DNA of 64,000 nucleotides from Streptomyces sp. YIM 130001 (GTDB lineage: Bacteria; Actinomycetota; Actinomycetes; Streptomycetales; Streptomycetaceae): the NCBI RefSeq assembly GCF_003574445.1, contig NZ_KZ984549.1:1-64000 (forward strand). Direction: 5' to 3'. Numbering within the stretch: the first letter of the stretch is position 1; each line of letters begins with the position of its first letter. Shown here piece after piece: positions 8,755 to 17,487 of this stretch. A program made the position numbers and the translations under genes. The notes beneath the pieces are model-generated. The model saw only the letters and a program-made list of their open reading frames with translations. It did not search any database and was not told where the DNA came from.

Positions 8755-9564
8755 TCAGGCGAGCGCCGCCCTGGCCGCCACCGCGTCGGCGGGGTCCCAG
8801 CCCTCGCCGGGCACGGAGGCGAGGAGGAGTCGGGTGTAGGGGTCTGAGGGGTCGGTGAGCACGCCGCGGGTCGGTCCCTGTTCGACGGTGCGGCCGCGGC
8901 GCATCACGATCACCTCGTCGGTGATGTGCTGGACGACGGCCAGGTCGTGACTGACGAAGACGAGGGCCACGCCGGTGTCGCGGCGGATGTCGTCGAGCAG
9001 GCGCAGGATCTGGGCCTGGATGGAGACGTCGAGTGCGGCGACGGCCTCGTCGAGTACGAGGATCCGCGGGTCGACGGCGAGTGCCCGGGCGATGGCGAGC
9101 CGTTGCCGCTGTCCCCCGGAGAGCCGGCGCGGCAGAGCCTCGGCCTCGCGTGCGCCGAGGCCCACCTGATCGAGGAGCCCGGCTGCCAGCTGCTCCTGTC
9201 TGCCGTGCAGACGCAGGGCGGAGCGCAGGCACTGCGCGGCGGTCAGGCGGGGGTCGAGCGACACGTAGGGGTCCTGGAAGACCATCTGGATCTGTCGGGC
9301 GCGGGCGAGGCGTGCGGTGCGGCCGCGTGGGGTGCGGTCGGCGCGCGGGAGGCCGTCGACGGTGATGCCGCCCCGGTCGGGGCGCACCAGGCCGACCAGC
9401 ATGCGGGCGACGGTCGTCTTGCCGGAACCGGATTCGCCGACGATGCCGAGGGATCCGCCTGCGGGCACCGTGAAGCCGACGCCGTCGGCCGCGGTCTGGC
9501 GCCCGCCGCCGGGCAGGGCGTAGGTCTTGGTGAGGTCGGTGACCTCGAGGAGGGCTCGGGTCAC
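8755..9564 (-). CDS. Peptide ABC transporter ATPase, OppF type
   Basis: The 269-residue ATPase has Walker A GESGSGKT, Q-loop QMVFQDPYVSLDPR, signature LSGGQRQR, Walker B ILVLDEAV and H-loop FVSHDLAV. SLDPR and the C-terminal DPYTRLLLASVP are typical of OppF/DppF. It starts at GTG 9564, whose GTGA overlaps the stop of the upstream ATPase gene. It is the last of six coupled genes and pairs with the OppD-type subunit to power import. Confidence 0.92.
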   Translation of the reverse strand: MTRALLEVTDLTKTYALPGGGRQTAADGVGFTVPAGGSLGIVGESGSGKTTVARMLVGLVRPDRGGITVDGLPRADRTPRGRTARLARARQIQMVFQDPYVSLDPRLTAAQCLRSALRLHGRQEQLAAGLLDQVGLGAREAEALPRRLSGGQRQRLAIARALAVDPRILVLDEAVAALDVSIQAQILRLLDDIRRDTGVALVFVSHDLAVVQHITDEVIVMRRGRTVEQGPTRGVLTDPSDPYTRLLLASVPGEGWDPADAVAARAALA

Positions 9565-10520
9565 TGGCCGCTCAGCTCCTTGGGGTGCGATCGTGCGGCG
9601 CCGGGTTCGACCCGGCGGCATTCGGCGCTTCCGCCGTCGGCGAGGTGGACCGGTTCGGGCTGCCAGGTGGTGCAGGCGTCTTCGGCGTCCGCGCAGCGGG
9701 TGGCGAAGGGGCAGCCGGTGAAGGTGTCCGACAGGGACGGCGGGCGCCCGGGGATGGGCCGTACCTCGACCGCCTCGCCCAGCGTCGGGGAGCAGGCGAG
9801 CAGTCCGTGGGTGTAGGGGTGGGTGGGTGCGGTGAACAGGGCCTTGGCAGTGCGCTGTTCGACGACGCGGCCCGCGTACATGACGTAGACCCGGTCGCAG
9901 TAGGCGGCTGCCAGGTGCAGGTCGTGGGTGATGAAGAGGAGTCCTGCGCCCTGTTGTTCGCGGGTGGTGCGGAGCTGGGCGAGGATCTCGGCCTGCGTCG
10001 TGACGTCGAGGGCGCTGGTGGCTTCGTCGGCGAGCAGGAGCCGGGGGCGGGCGGCGAGGGCACCGGCGATGACGACGCGCTGGAGCATGCCGCCGGAGAG
10101 TTCGTGGGGCCGTTGGCGTACGTGGCGTTCGGGGGCGGGCAGACCGACGGTCCGCAGGAGTTCTACGGACTGGTCCTTGGTGGCACCGCGTTCGGTGAGG
10201 AAGTCGCCGATGCGGCGTACGGGGTTGAGGGCGGCCCGCGGGTCCTGGTGGATCATCGCCGCGGTGGTGGCGCGATGGCGGCGCAGTGTCTCGCCGGTGA
10301 GGGTGAGGACGTCCTGCCCCTCGACCCGGACCGCTCCGGTGGTCTCGGCGCCGGTGGGCAGGAGGCCGAGTGCGGCCTTGGCGGTGGTGGACTTGCCGGA
10401 GCCCGACTCGCCGACCAGACCGACGACTTCGCCCTCGGCGACGGTGAGGCGGACGGAGTCGAGTACCGGCCGGGCGGCGCCCGGGAGGCGGACGGTGAGG
10501 TCCTCGATGTCGAGCAGCAT
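9561..10520 (-). CDS. Peptide ABC transporter ATPase, OppD type
   Basis: The 319-residue ATPase has Walker A GESGSGKST, a Q-loop region MIHQDPRAALNPVR, signature ELSGGMLQR, Walker B LLLADEAT and H-loop FITHDLHLA. The C-terminal oligopeptide-transporter extension (HPYTHGLLACSP, then GCPFATRCADAEDAC) has the cysteine-rich pattern seen in OppD/DppD proteins. The start is ATG 10520, 2 bp after the permease stop, and its end overlaps the OppF gene by 4 bp. Confidence 0.92.
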   Translation of the reverse strand: MLLDIEDLTVRLPGAARPVLDSVRLTVAEGEVVGLVGESGSGKSTTAKAALGLLPTGAETTGAVRVEGQDVLTLTGETLRRHRATTAAMIHQDPRAALNPVRRIGDFLTERGATKDQSVELLRTVGLPAPERHVRQRPHELSGGMLQRVVIAGALAARPRLLLADEATSALDVTTQAEILAQLRTTREQQGAGLLFITHDLHLAAAYCDRVYVMYAGRVVEQRTAKALFTAPTHPYTHGLLACSPTLGEAVEVRPIPGRPPSLSDTFTGCPFATRCADAEDACTTWQPEPVHLADGGSAECRRVEPGAARSHPKELSGQ

Positions 10521-10522
10521 CG

Positions 10523-11374
10523 TCAGTCCTGCCTTCCGAGTCGGTCGGCGGCCCAGACTCCGACGACGTTGAACGAGACGACGACCAGGGCGATGGCGGT
10601 GCCGGGGACGAGGGCGGGCAGCAACGCCCCCTGGACGACCGCGGCCTGCCCCTCCTGGACCATCAACCCCCAGTCGGAGGAGGGTGGTTGGGCACCGAAT
10701 CCGAGGTAGGACAGGGTCGCCAGGGACATCAGGGCCTCGCCGAAGAGGACGACCAGGTACCCGAGGATGGCCCGGCCGAGGTTGGGCACGATGTGCAGGG
10801 TGCAGATCCGGGCGCCGCCCATGCCCTGTACGCGGTAGGCGTCGACGTAGGGCTTGCGGGTCTCGGCGAGGGCGACCGAGCGCGTGTAGCGCGCGATGGT
10901 CGGGGTGAAGGCGAGGCCGAGGGCGAGGACCGAGGTGGTCATGCCGGCTCCGAAGACGGCGATGATCAGGACGGTGAAGAGCAGTCCGGGGAAGGCGTAC
11001 ATCACGTCGGTGAGGCGGGATACGACGGTGTCCACCCAGCCGCCGCGCCAGGCGGCGAGCACTCCGAGGGTCACACCGAGGACGGCGGCGACGGCGAGGA
11101 GCAGCACGGGGGCGACGAGGCTGCTGCGGGCGCCGTACAGGACGCGGGAGAGCAGGTCCTGGCCGGAGGAGTCGGTGCCGAGCAGGTGCTCGGAGCCGGT
11201 ACCGACGAGCGATGCGGACAGGTCGATGGCGTCCGGGGCGTAGGGCGCGAGCAGCGGTGCGAGGACGGCCGCGACGACGACCAGGGCGAGCAGGGCCGCG
11301 GCGACGGTGACACCGACGGGGCGTCGGGCCCGTGGCAGGGACGGGTCCGGTTTCAGGGTGAGAACTGCGCTCAT
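10523..11374 (-). CDS. Peptide ABC transporter permease, OppC/DppC type
   Basis: This 283-residue inner-membrane permease has an N-terminal cytosolic tail and first helix (VTVAAALLALVVVAAVLAPL). A large loop carries the OppC_N hallmark GTDSSGQDLLSRVLYGARSS. The BPD_transp_1 domain with EAA loop (YVDAYRVQGMGGARICTLHI) follows. The ATG 11374 forms an ATGA overlap with the upstream permease stop. It forms the heterodimeric channel with the OppB-type subunit. Confidence 0.92.
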   Translation of the reverse strand: MSAVLTLKPDPSLPRARRPVGVTVAAALLALVVVAAVLAPLLAPYAPDAIDLSASLVGTGSEHLLGTDSSGQDLLSRVLYGARSSLVAPVLLLAVAAVLGVTLGVLAAWRGGWVDTVVSRLTDVMYAFPGLLFTVLIIAVFGAGMTTSVLALGLAFTPTIARYTRSVALAETRKPYVDAYRVQGMGGARICTLHIVPNLGRAILGYLVVLFGEALMSLATLSYLGFGAQPPSSDWGLMVQEGQAAVVQGALLPALVPGTAIALVVVSFNVVGVWAADRLGRQD

Positions 11375-12339
11375 CGGGCCGTCGCCTCCTTCACTCTCGG
11401 GTCGAGCAGGGGGTGGACCAGGTCGACGAGGGTGGTGACCACGATGTAGCCGGTGACCATCAGCAGCAGTACGGCCTGGGCGACCGGGAAGTCGTGGGTG
11501 TTGATGGCCCCGACGAGGAGCGAGCCGATGCCGCTGATGCCGAAGGCGGTCTCGACGACGACGGTGCCGGCGAGCATGCCGGCCATGACCAGGCCGCACA
11601 TGGTGACGATCGGCCCGAGGGCGTTGCGCAGCACGTGCCGGCGCACGATGTCGCGTTCGGGTACTCCGGAGGCGCGGGCGGCCTCGACGTGGTCGGAGGC
11701 GGCCGCGTCGGCCATGGCCTGGCGGGTGACGCGACTGATGACGGCGAGGGCGCCGAGGGCCAACGAGCAGGCGGGCAGGGTCAGATGATGCAGGGTGTCC
11801 ATCGCGCCGTCGCCCGCTCCGGTCACCGGGAACCAGCCGAGTTGTACGCCGAAGAGCGAGACGAGAGCGATGGCGGCGACGAAGGAGGGCACCGAGGCGG
11901 CGAGCGTGGTGCCGCCCACGACTGCCGAGTCCACCCAGGTGGATCGCTTGACGGCGGCGAGGATCCCGGCGCCGACACCGAGGACGACGAACAACACGCT
12001 TGCGTAGGCGACGAGTTGGAGCGTGGTGGGCAGTCGGGCTGTGATCAGGTCGGCGACCTGGTCGCTGTACTTGAAGGAGCGGCCGAGGTCGAAGTGGACG
12101 CAGTCCCAGAGCCAGCGGCCGTATTGGACGACGAGGGGTTCGTCGAGGTGGTACTGGGCGCGGACCTGGGCGAGGCGCTCGGGGGTGAGCTTGTCGCGTC
12201 CGCCCGCCAGGAACACGGCCGGGTCGCCGGGGGCGGCGTACACGGCGGCGAAGATGACGAACGAGGCGGCGAAGAGGGTGGCGAGGAGTCCGGCGACCCT
12301 GCGTGAGATCCGTCCGGCGATGGCGTGCACGGTGGTCAC
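11371..12339 (-). CDS. Peptide ABC transporter permease, OppB/DppB type
   Basis: The 322-residue permease begins VTTVHAIAGRISRRVAGLLA with first helix ATLFAASFVIFAAVYAAPGD. It then has the OppB periplasmic loop (RAQYHLDEPLVVQYGRWLWD, FDLGRSFKYSDQV) and an EAA loop (VEAARASGVPERDIVRRHVL). The start GTG 12339 overlaps the binding-protein stop as GTGA. Co-translation with its neighbours argues for equal stoichiometry. Confidence 0.92.
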   Translation of the reverse strand: MTTVHAIAGRISRRVAGLLATLFAASFVIFAAVYAAPGDPAVFLAGGRDKLTPERLAQVRAQYHLDEPLVVQYGRWLWDCVHFDLGRSFKYSDQVADLITARLPTTLQLVAYASVLFVVLGVGAGILAAVKRSTWVDSAVVGGTTLAASVPSFVAAIALVSLFGVQLGWFPVTGAGDGAMDTLHHLTLPACSLALGALAVISRVTRQAMADAAASDHVEAARASGVPERDIVRRHVLRNALGPIVTMCGLVMAGMLAGTVVVETAFGISGIGSLLVGAINTHDFPVAQAVLLLMVTGYIVVTTLVDLVHPLLDPRVKEATAR

Positions 12340-13985
12340 CCGGCCTTCTTCTTGCCGAGGCCGGCGGCCCACGGGTAGTAGAGGTAGGCCTGGGACGAAG
12401 TCGGTCCGGTCAGTTCGGAGTCGAGGACCAGGATGGTGGGGACCTGGGCGACGGGGATCCATACGGCGGCTTCCACGAAGCGCTGCTGGATGTCGGTGGC
12501 GAGGCCGGCACGTTCGGTGTCGTCGAGGGTGCCGAGTGCCTTCTTGACCAGGCGGTCGTAGGCGGCGTCCTTGAAGCCGACCCAGTTGTTGGGAGAGGTG
12601 GACAGGCCGTTGTCGTAGAAGCCGACCGGGTCGGCCTTGGAGATGTACCAGTCGCCGACCAGCAGGTCTATGTCGCCGCGCGCCTGCTCGTCGCTGTAGA
12701 ACTCCTCGAACTGCGCGGTGGGTACGGTCTTGATCTCGCCCTTGAGTCCGATGCGCTGCAGGGCGGCACGTACCGCGTTCGCGGTGACGGTGCGGCCCTG
12801 GCTGGCGTCGGTGCCGATGACGACGGGTTCGGTGGGCGCGCCCGACTCCTTGACCAGGCGCTTCGCCTCGGCGAGGTCGTCGGCGTCCGGGGAGGCGGGC
12901 GCGCCGGCGGCGAGCTTCTTCTGCGCCGCTGCGAAGGTGTCCTTCTCATACCCCCAGGCTCCTGAGCCGACGGGTGAGGCCCAGGGCTGCACGAGTCCGC
13001 CGAAGCCGGATTCGGCGATGCCTTTGCGGTCGAGCGCGAGGGAGAGGGCGTGCCGGATCCGGTCGTCCTGCATGCCGCCGCGGGCGGTCGGGATGAGGAC
13101 GAGCGAGGCGGTGGAGGGGCCGTAGTACTGGCTCAGGCCCTTGTCGCCGCGCAGGGCGGCGGCGGTGTTCGGCGACTCCGCGTAGGCGCCGTCGGCGGCG
13201 CCGGTCTTGAGCGCGTTGACGAGAGCGCTGTCGGTGGCCCACTTGAAGACGACCTCGCGGGTCAGTGGCTGCTCGCCCCAGTAGGCGTCGTGGGCACGGA
13301 TGGTGATCGAGTCGCCGGAGTCCCAGCGCGTCAGTTCGTACGGTCCTGAGCAGGCGTCGGGCTGGCCGGGGGTGCCGAACTCCTTCCCGGATTCGCGTAC
13401 TCGAGCCTTGTTCCACACGATGCCGGCGTCGCCTGCGAGGGCCTTGAGGAAGAGGGCGTCGGGTTCCTTGAACCGGACGGTGATCTCGTGTTCGCCGGTC
13501 TTTTCCATGGCGGCGACGTTCTCGAACTCGTCGGCCTGTTCCATGTCGGGGTCGGCGTGCCGCTTCAGGGACCACAGCACGTCATCGGCGGTCATCTTCG
13601 AGCCGTCGTGGAAGGTGACGTCGTCGCGGAGGCCGAGCGTGAGGGTCTTGCCGTCGGCCGAGGCCTGCCCCTTCTCGGCGAGGTGCGGCTTCGTGCTCAT
13701 GTCGGGCTGCAGCTGGTAGAGACGCTCGCAGACGTTGGTGAGGACGATTCGACCGGCGCTGGTGCCCTGGGCGTCGAGATCGAGGGAGTCCGGCTCGTCC
13801 TCGAGCAGCCAGTTCGCCTTCGCCAGTGCGTCCTCGGCGGCGGGGGTGGTGGCGGTGAGGTCGAGCTTCGCGGCGTCGGCGGGGGCCCGGTCGCCGGCGG
13901 GCCGGTCGGCGCCGCTACAGCCGGTGGCGGTGAGCAGGGCGAGAGCCGCGAGCCAGGCGACGGCGGCCGTGCGGGTGGTGGTCAT
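12336..13985 (-). CDS. Peptide-binding lipoprotein, SBP family 5
   Basis: This 549-residue protein has a lipoprotein signal: short basic start, hydrophobic core AVAWLAALALLTATGC and lipidated Cys23. The body is an SBP_bac_5 fold (LTNVCERLYQLQPDMSTKPH, then FHDGSKMTADDVLWSLKRHA). It captures the transported solute outside the membrane. Such proteins bind peptides, but also glutathione, nickel or opines, so the ligand is unknown. Its ATG overlaps the stop of the C45 hydrolase gene (ATGA), which suggests solute and enzyme are linked. Confidence 0.92.
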   Translation of the reverse strand: MTTTRTAAVAWLAALALLTATGCSGADRPAGDRAPADAAKLDLTATTPAAEDALAKANWLLEDEPDSLDLDAQGTSAGRIVLTNVCERLYQLQPDMSTKPHLAEKGQASADGKTLTLGLRDDVTFHDGSKMTADDVLWSLKRHADPDMEQADEFENVAAMEKTGEHEITVRFKEPDALFLKALAGDAGIVWNKARVRESGKEFGTPGQPDACSGPYELTRWDSGDSITIRAHDAYWGEQPLTREVVFKWATDSALVNALKTGAADGAYAESPNTAAALRGDKGLSQYYGPSTASLVLIPTARGGMQDDRIRHALSLALDRKGIAESGFGGLVQPWASPVGSGAWGYEKDTFAAAQKKLAAGAPASPDADDLAEAKRLVKESGAPTEPVVIGTDASQGRTVTANAVRAALQRIGLKGEIKTVPTAQFEEFYSDEQARGDIDLLVGDWYISKADPVGFYDNGLSTSPNNWVGFKDAAYDRLVKKALGTLDDTERAGLATDIQQRFVEAAVWIPVAQVPTILVLDSELTGPTSSQAYLYYPWAAGLGKKKAG

Positions 13986-15127
13986 CCGGCGTCTCCGTAC
14001 GGGCCGTCGTAGAGGTTCCAGGGCAGGTGCTGGTAGTCACGGTCGCAGGGGGTACCGGCGGTGACGTGGTAGTCACCCGTGGTCAGGTCCACGCAGGAGG
14101 ACACCAGGGTGGCCCAGTGCTTGACGGCCGGGCGGCGCGGGTCGGGGTGGGTGCACAGCGACTCGGGGTGGCCGAGGTGGTCGGACATGGCCTCCTGGAT
14201 GACCTTGCGGGACTCGTCGGGTCCGGTGGCGTCGCGCAGGGCGCGCAGGCCGCGTTCGGCGCGCGGGACGCGGACCAGGGAGTCGGAGGACATCGGCCGG
14301 TAGTCGGCGGCGAGGGCCGCGGGGAGACCGGCCTGGTAGTGGTTTCCGTGCACCAGCAGATCGTCGGTCGGGTACATCCAGCCGATGCCGGCGGGCGTGG
14401 TCTCCAGGTCGACCGCGAAGCCTTCCCTGCAGGTGAGCAGGGCATTGCTCGCGATGTGGGCGCGGGTGCGGCAGAGCACGTCGAGGGCGTCGGTGATGGT
14501 GTGGGTGTCCAGGACGGCGCGGCGGACCACGGTCTGCGGCAGTCCGACGCGGTCGTCGAAGCGGCCGCCGAGGCCGTTGGCGTTGAGCGCGATGCCGGCG
14601 GAGTTGGCGCCCTGCCGTCCGATCTGGCCGGCCTCGACCTGCATGATCAGGGTGGGTCTGGGCGGCTGGACGATGCGGAGCATGACGACGGTGTCGCCGA
14701 CCCCGGCCCGCCAGTCCCAGTTCTGCCCGGCCCACACGTGTCCGTCGCCACTGGCTTCGCCGAAGGCGGCGAAGGACGTGCACCCCTCGGCGGGTTCGTC
14801 CTCGGCGGCCATGTCCTTGAAGGACCGGTCATAGATCACCTCGCCGCGGGCGTTGAGGGCGAGTACGTCGAGAAGGTCGACGCCCGCGCCCTCGGCGATC
14901 CCCCGCATCTCCTCGAGGAGTTCGGGGGCGTAGTCGCGTACGGGATCGAGCCAGCGGGCGGCGCGTGCGGTGACCAGGTCCCAGGTGAGGCCCGCGGACT
15001 GGCCGAAGGCCTCCTCGTAGTAGCCGAGGGCCGCGTGCAGTTGGGTGCGGACGGCTGCGCCGTACTGGCGGCCACACTCCAGGGCCGTCCCGCTGATCTC
15101 GATGACCGGAAGGGTCCGGGGTGTCAT
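13982..15127 (-). CDS. C45 family autoproteolytic acyltransferase/hydrolase
   Basis: The 381-residue protein matches the acyl-CoA:6-aminopenicillanate acyltransferase family (peptidase C45, Ntn hydrolase). The predicted autocleavage site is Gly115-Cys116 in AEGCTSFAAFG, which would free Cys116 as nucleophile. Downstream WAGQNWDWRA, MQVEAGQIGRQGANSAGIAL and LLVHGNHYQ are typical of the beta chain. No signal peptide is seen, so it probably acts in the cytoplasm on the imported substrate, cleaving or transferring an acyl-amide group. Start ATG 15127 has a GGAG ribosome binding site. It is the first gene of the operon, 120 bp from the divergent RpiR gene. Confidence 0.85.
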   Translation of the reverse strand: MTPRTLPVIEISGTALECGRQYGAAVRTQLHAALGYYEEAFGQSAGLTWDLVTARAARWLDPVRDYAPELLEEMRGIAEGAGVDLLDVLALNARGEVIYDRSFKDMAAEDEPAEGCTSFAAFGEASGDGHVWAGQNWDWRAGVGDTVVMLRIVQPPRPTLIMQVEAGQIGRQGANSAGIALNANGLGGRFDDRVGLPQTVVRRAVLDTHTITDALDVLCRTRAHIASNALLTCREGFAVDLETTPAGIGWMYPTDDLLVHGNHYQAGLPAALAADYRPMSSDSLVRVPRAERGLRALRDATGPDESRKVIQEAMSDHLGHPESLCTHPDPRRPAVKHWATLVSSCVDLTTGDYHVTAGTPCDRDYQHLPWNLYDGPYGDAG

Positions 15128-15164
15128 TCTTCTCCTCGCGGCGAGAGGTTCCGGCAACCGTCCT

Positions 15165-15258
15165 GTAACGTCGGTTACGAGACGCTCTCCTCTTGGAATG
15201 CGTTGTTCAGGAGAGTAACGACCATCACACGAGAGTCAATACCTGTAATGGAGATTAC
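15165..15258. promoter_or_regulatory. Paired RpiR-type operators GTAAy-N4-rTTAC
   Basis: Two perfect inverted repeats with identical geometry lie in the divergent intergenic region. GTAAC-GTCG-GTTAC (15165-15178) sits 38 bp before the C45 ATG. GTAAT-GGAG-ATTAC (15245-15258) overlaps the RpiR ATG at 15248. Centres are 80 bp apart. A further half-site GAGAGTAACG lies between them. The regulator encoded next door is the obvious binder, giving control of the transporter operon and autoregulation (inference). Confidence 0.65.
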
Positions 15259-16138
15259 TGAGGAGAGCGGGGCGGGCGTCGTCCGCCTCCGCACCGTGGT
15301 GCGCGAGAAGTGGGACGAGCTGTCCTCCTCCGAGCGGGCCGTGGCCCAGTACCTGGTGAGTGCACCCGCCGAGTCCCTGGTCTTCGCCTCGGCACAGGAG
15401 CTGGGCGGCGCGAGCGGCACCAGCAACGCCAGCGTGGTCCGCACCCTGCAACGCCTGGGATACGCCGGACTCCCCGCCCTCAAACGCGAGTTGGCGTCCG
15501 ACTTCACCTCCGCGGTGGCCCCCGAGGTCCGGCTCAAGCAGCGCATCGCGCACGTGGGCCGGGACCTGGACGACATCTGGGAGGAGGTCTTCGACGAGGC
15601 GCAGGAGCGCATCGAGCACACCCGACGGCTCACACCCGGCGAGGCACTGCGCGACGCGGTCGCGCATCTCGCCGAGGCCGGGGAGATCCACTGCTACGGG
15701 GTCGCCGCGTCCGAACTGGCCGCGCGCCACCTCGCTTTGGCGCTCGGAAGGCTGGGCCGCAGGGCCCGCTTCGTCGGGGCGACGGGTTTCGCACTCGCGG
15801 ACGACCTGCTCGCCCTGCGACAGGGCGACGCCGTGGTGATCTTCCAACCAGGCCGCGATCTCGCGGAGTTGACCGTGTTCGTCGACCGCGCCCGTGCGGT
15901 GGGCGCCCGGGTGGTCCTGGTGACCGACGAGTTGGCCGAGCCGTACGGAGACCGCGTCGACGCCGTCCTGACCGCACCGCACACCCCGACCGGCATCACC
16001 ACCGAAGCGCTCACCGCACTGGTCGTCGCGGACGCGCTCCTCCTCGCCATGACCACGCTCGACGAGTCACGCGCGGTACAGACCTCGCACGAACTCACCA
16101 CGCTGCGCGAGCAGTTGCTCAAGCCGAAGCGACGCTGA
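15248..16138 (+). CDS. MurR/RpiR family regulator
   Basis: The 296-residue protein has an N-terminal RpiR HTH (REKWDELSSSERAVAQYLVS, then NASVVRTLQRLGYAGLPALK). A C-terminal SIS sugar-phosphate-like domain (EIHCYGVAASELAARHLALA, GDAVVIFQPGRDLAELTVFV) follows. RpiR proteins sense phosphosugars or other small metabolites. Here the linked genes encode a peptide importer and amide hydrolase, so the ligand is uncertain. The ATG 15248 has no clear Shine-Dalgarno and lies inside a dyad; translation could be leaderless or start at a GTG near 15296. Confidence 0.88.
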   Translation: MEITEESGAGVVRLRTVVREKWDELSSSERAVAQYLVSAPAESLVFASAQELGGASGTSNASVVRTLQRLGYAGLPALKRELASDFTSAVAPEVRLKQRIAHVGRDLDDIWEEVFDEAQERIEHTRRLTPGEALRDAVAHLAEAGEIHCYGVAASELAARHLALALGRLGRRARFVGATGFALADDLLALRQGDAVVIFQPGRDLAELTVFVDRARAVGARVVLVTDELAEPYGDRVDAVLTAPHTPTGITTEALTALVVADALLLAMTTLDESRAVQTSHELTTLREQLLKPKRR

Positions 16139-16162
16139 GCGGGCGGCGGACCGCCCGGCACA

Positions 16163-16720
16163 TCACCTCAGGAGCCAGGCACGGGTCCGTTCCAGTACTT
16201 CGCCACGGGTGTGGCCCGGGTGGTCCGCGACGATGAACGGATTGCCGATGCGGAGGGCGAAGGTGAGCAGGCAGCGGGCCTCGACGTCACCTTCGTCCTC
16301 GCAGACGGCACGGAACAGGGAACGCAGGTAGTCCATCCGCCGGTTGTCGACGCGTCGCAGGCGCTCGGCGACGGCGGGGTCGCGGCGCGCCCAGTCGCGT
16401 ACGGCGAGGTCGAGGGTGGTGCCGGTCGTGACGTCGTCGGCTTCCGAGACGAGGGTGAACAGCCGGTCGAGGCGGGCCCGTTCGTCGCCGGCATCGCGTT
16501 CGACCTGCTCGATGACGCCCTCGGTGACCTCGCGCTCCCAGGCATCGAGCATTTCCTCCAGCAGGGCCTCGCGATTGCGGAAGTGGCCGTAGAAGCCGCC
16601 CTTGCTGACGCCGAGCGCCTGCGCGAGCACCTCGACGCGGACCTCGCCGGGGCCGCCGGTCGCGAGCGCGCGCAGACCCTCCTCGACCCATCGAGCGCGC
16701 GGCGTGCGCGTCACACCCAT
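16163..16720 (-). CDS. TetR family repressor
   Basis: The 185-residue protein has an N-terminal TetR HTH (ARWVEEGLRALATGG, then VEVLAQALGVSKGGFYGHFR) and a C-terminal ligand domain. The start ATG 16720 (MGVTRTPRARW) gives the usual short N-arm. It is divergent from a DUF2867 gene across two matching palindromes, the classic local-repressor arrangement. Its 3' end converges with the RpiR gene 24 bp away. Confidence 0.92.
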   Translation of the reverse strand: MGVTRTPRARWVEEGLRALATGGPGEVRVEVLAQALGVSKGGFYGHFRNREALLEEMLDAWEREVTEGVIEQVERDAGDERARLDRLFTLVSEADDVTTGTTLDLAVRDWARRDPAVAERLRRVDNRRMDYLRSLFRAVCEDEGDVEARCLLTFALRIGNPFIVADHPGHTRGEVLERTRAWLLR

Positions 16721-16749
16721 CCTGTGCCCCGTCCTCGTCGCCGACTTCG

Positions 16750-16801
16750 TATACGCCACCGTACAGAAGCCTGCTAGTCTCGATGTATACGGCGCCGTAT
16801 A
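16750..16801. promoter_or_regulatory. Two TetR operator sites
   Basis: A perfect 16-bp palindrome TATACGGCGCCGTATA lies at 16786-16801. An imperfect copy, TATACG-N4-CGTACA, lies at 16750-16765. Starts are 36 bp apart, between the divergent TetR and DUF2867 genes. Matching half-sites and spacing indicate binding by the adjacent TetR protein; one site covers each promoter. Confidence 0.8.
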
Positions 16802-16847
16802 GATGGAACGGACCACCGGACGCAACCGTAGGGACAGGGGCACGCTC

Positions 16848-17459
16848 ATGAGACTCCCCACCACCGCATTCACCGCCCGCCCGTGGCGGGTGCACGAGAT
16901 CGCCGAGGACTTCGACGTCGAGGACGTGTGGGCTCTGCCCACGCCCGGCGGGCCGGACGATCTGGACCGTCTCGTCGCGCAGTTCGCGGAGCGGGACGAC
17001 GAGAGCCGGGTGGAGTCGCCGGTGTACCGCGCGCTCTTCGCCGTCCGCTGGAAGCTCGGCAAGCTGGCACGTCTCGACAAGCCCAAGAGCGGCGTCGGGG
17101 CACGGGTCGCGACGCTGCGCGACCGGCTGCCGGCAGACCTGCGTGACGGGACACGCGGGCCCGACTTCGGGGACCCCGCCAAGTTCCACTCGGTGTTCCT
17201 GACCCATGACGAGTGGGCGGCCGAGATGGCCAACAGCACCATGCACTGCGTACTGCACCTGGGGTGGGTGCCGGACGGCAAGGGCGGGTACCACGGCGTG
17301 ATGACCGTCCTGGTCAAGCCGAACGGACCCCTCGGACGCCTCTACATGCTGGGCATCAAACCGTTCCGCTACGTCGGTGTGTACCCGGCGCTGCTGCGGG
17401 CGATCGGACGCCGGTGGGAGGCGAACGGCTCCGGGCGCCACCCGGCGGGAGCGGCCTGA
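16848..17459 (+). CDS. DUF2867 domain protein
   Basis: The 203-residue protein matches the DUF2867 family, seen here as ARPWRVHEIAEDFDVEDVWA and a C-terminal LIKPFRYVGVYPALLRAIGR-like block (read as MLGIKPFRYVGVYPALLRAI). Function is unknown; members occur beside TetR regulators in many actinomycetes and often resemble small-ligand-binding StART-like proteins. The start ATG 16848 follows GGGACAGGGG; an in-frame ATG at 16803 lies directly after the operator and would add 15 residues. It is likely repressed by the divergent TetR protein. Confidence 0.8.
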   Translation: MRLPTTAFTARPWRVHEIAEDFDVEDVWALPTPGGPDDLDRLVAQFAERDDESRVESPVYRALFAVRWKLGKLARLDKPKSGVGARVATLRDRLPADLRDGTRGPDFGDPAKFHSVFLTHDEWAAEMANSTMHCVLHLGWVPDGKGGYHGVMTVLVKPNGPLGRLYMLGIKPFRYVGVYPALLRAIGRRWEANGSGRHPAGAA

Positions 17460-17487
17460 GCCGCCCCCGCGCCAGGCTGCCCGTGCC

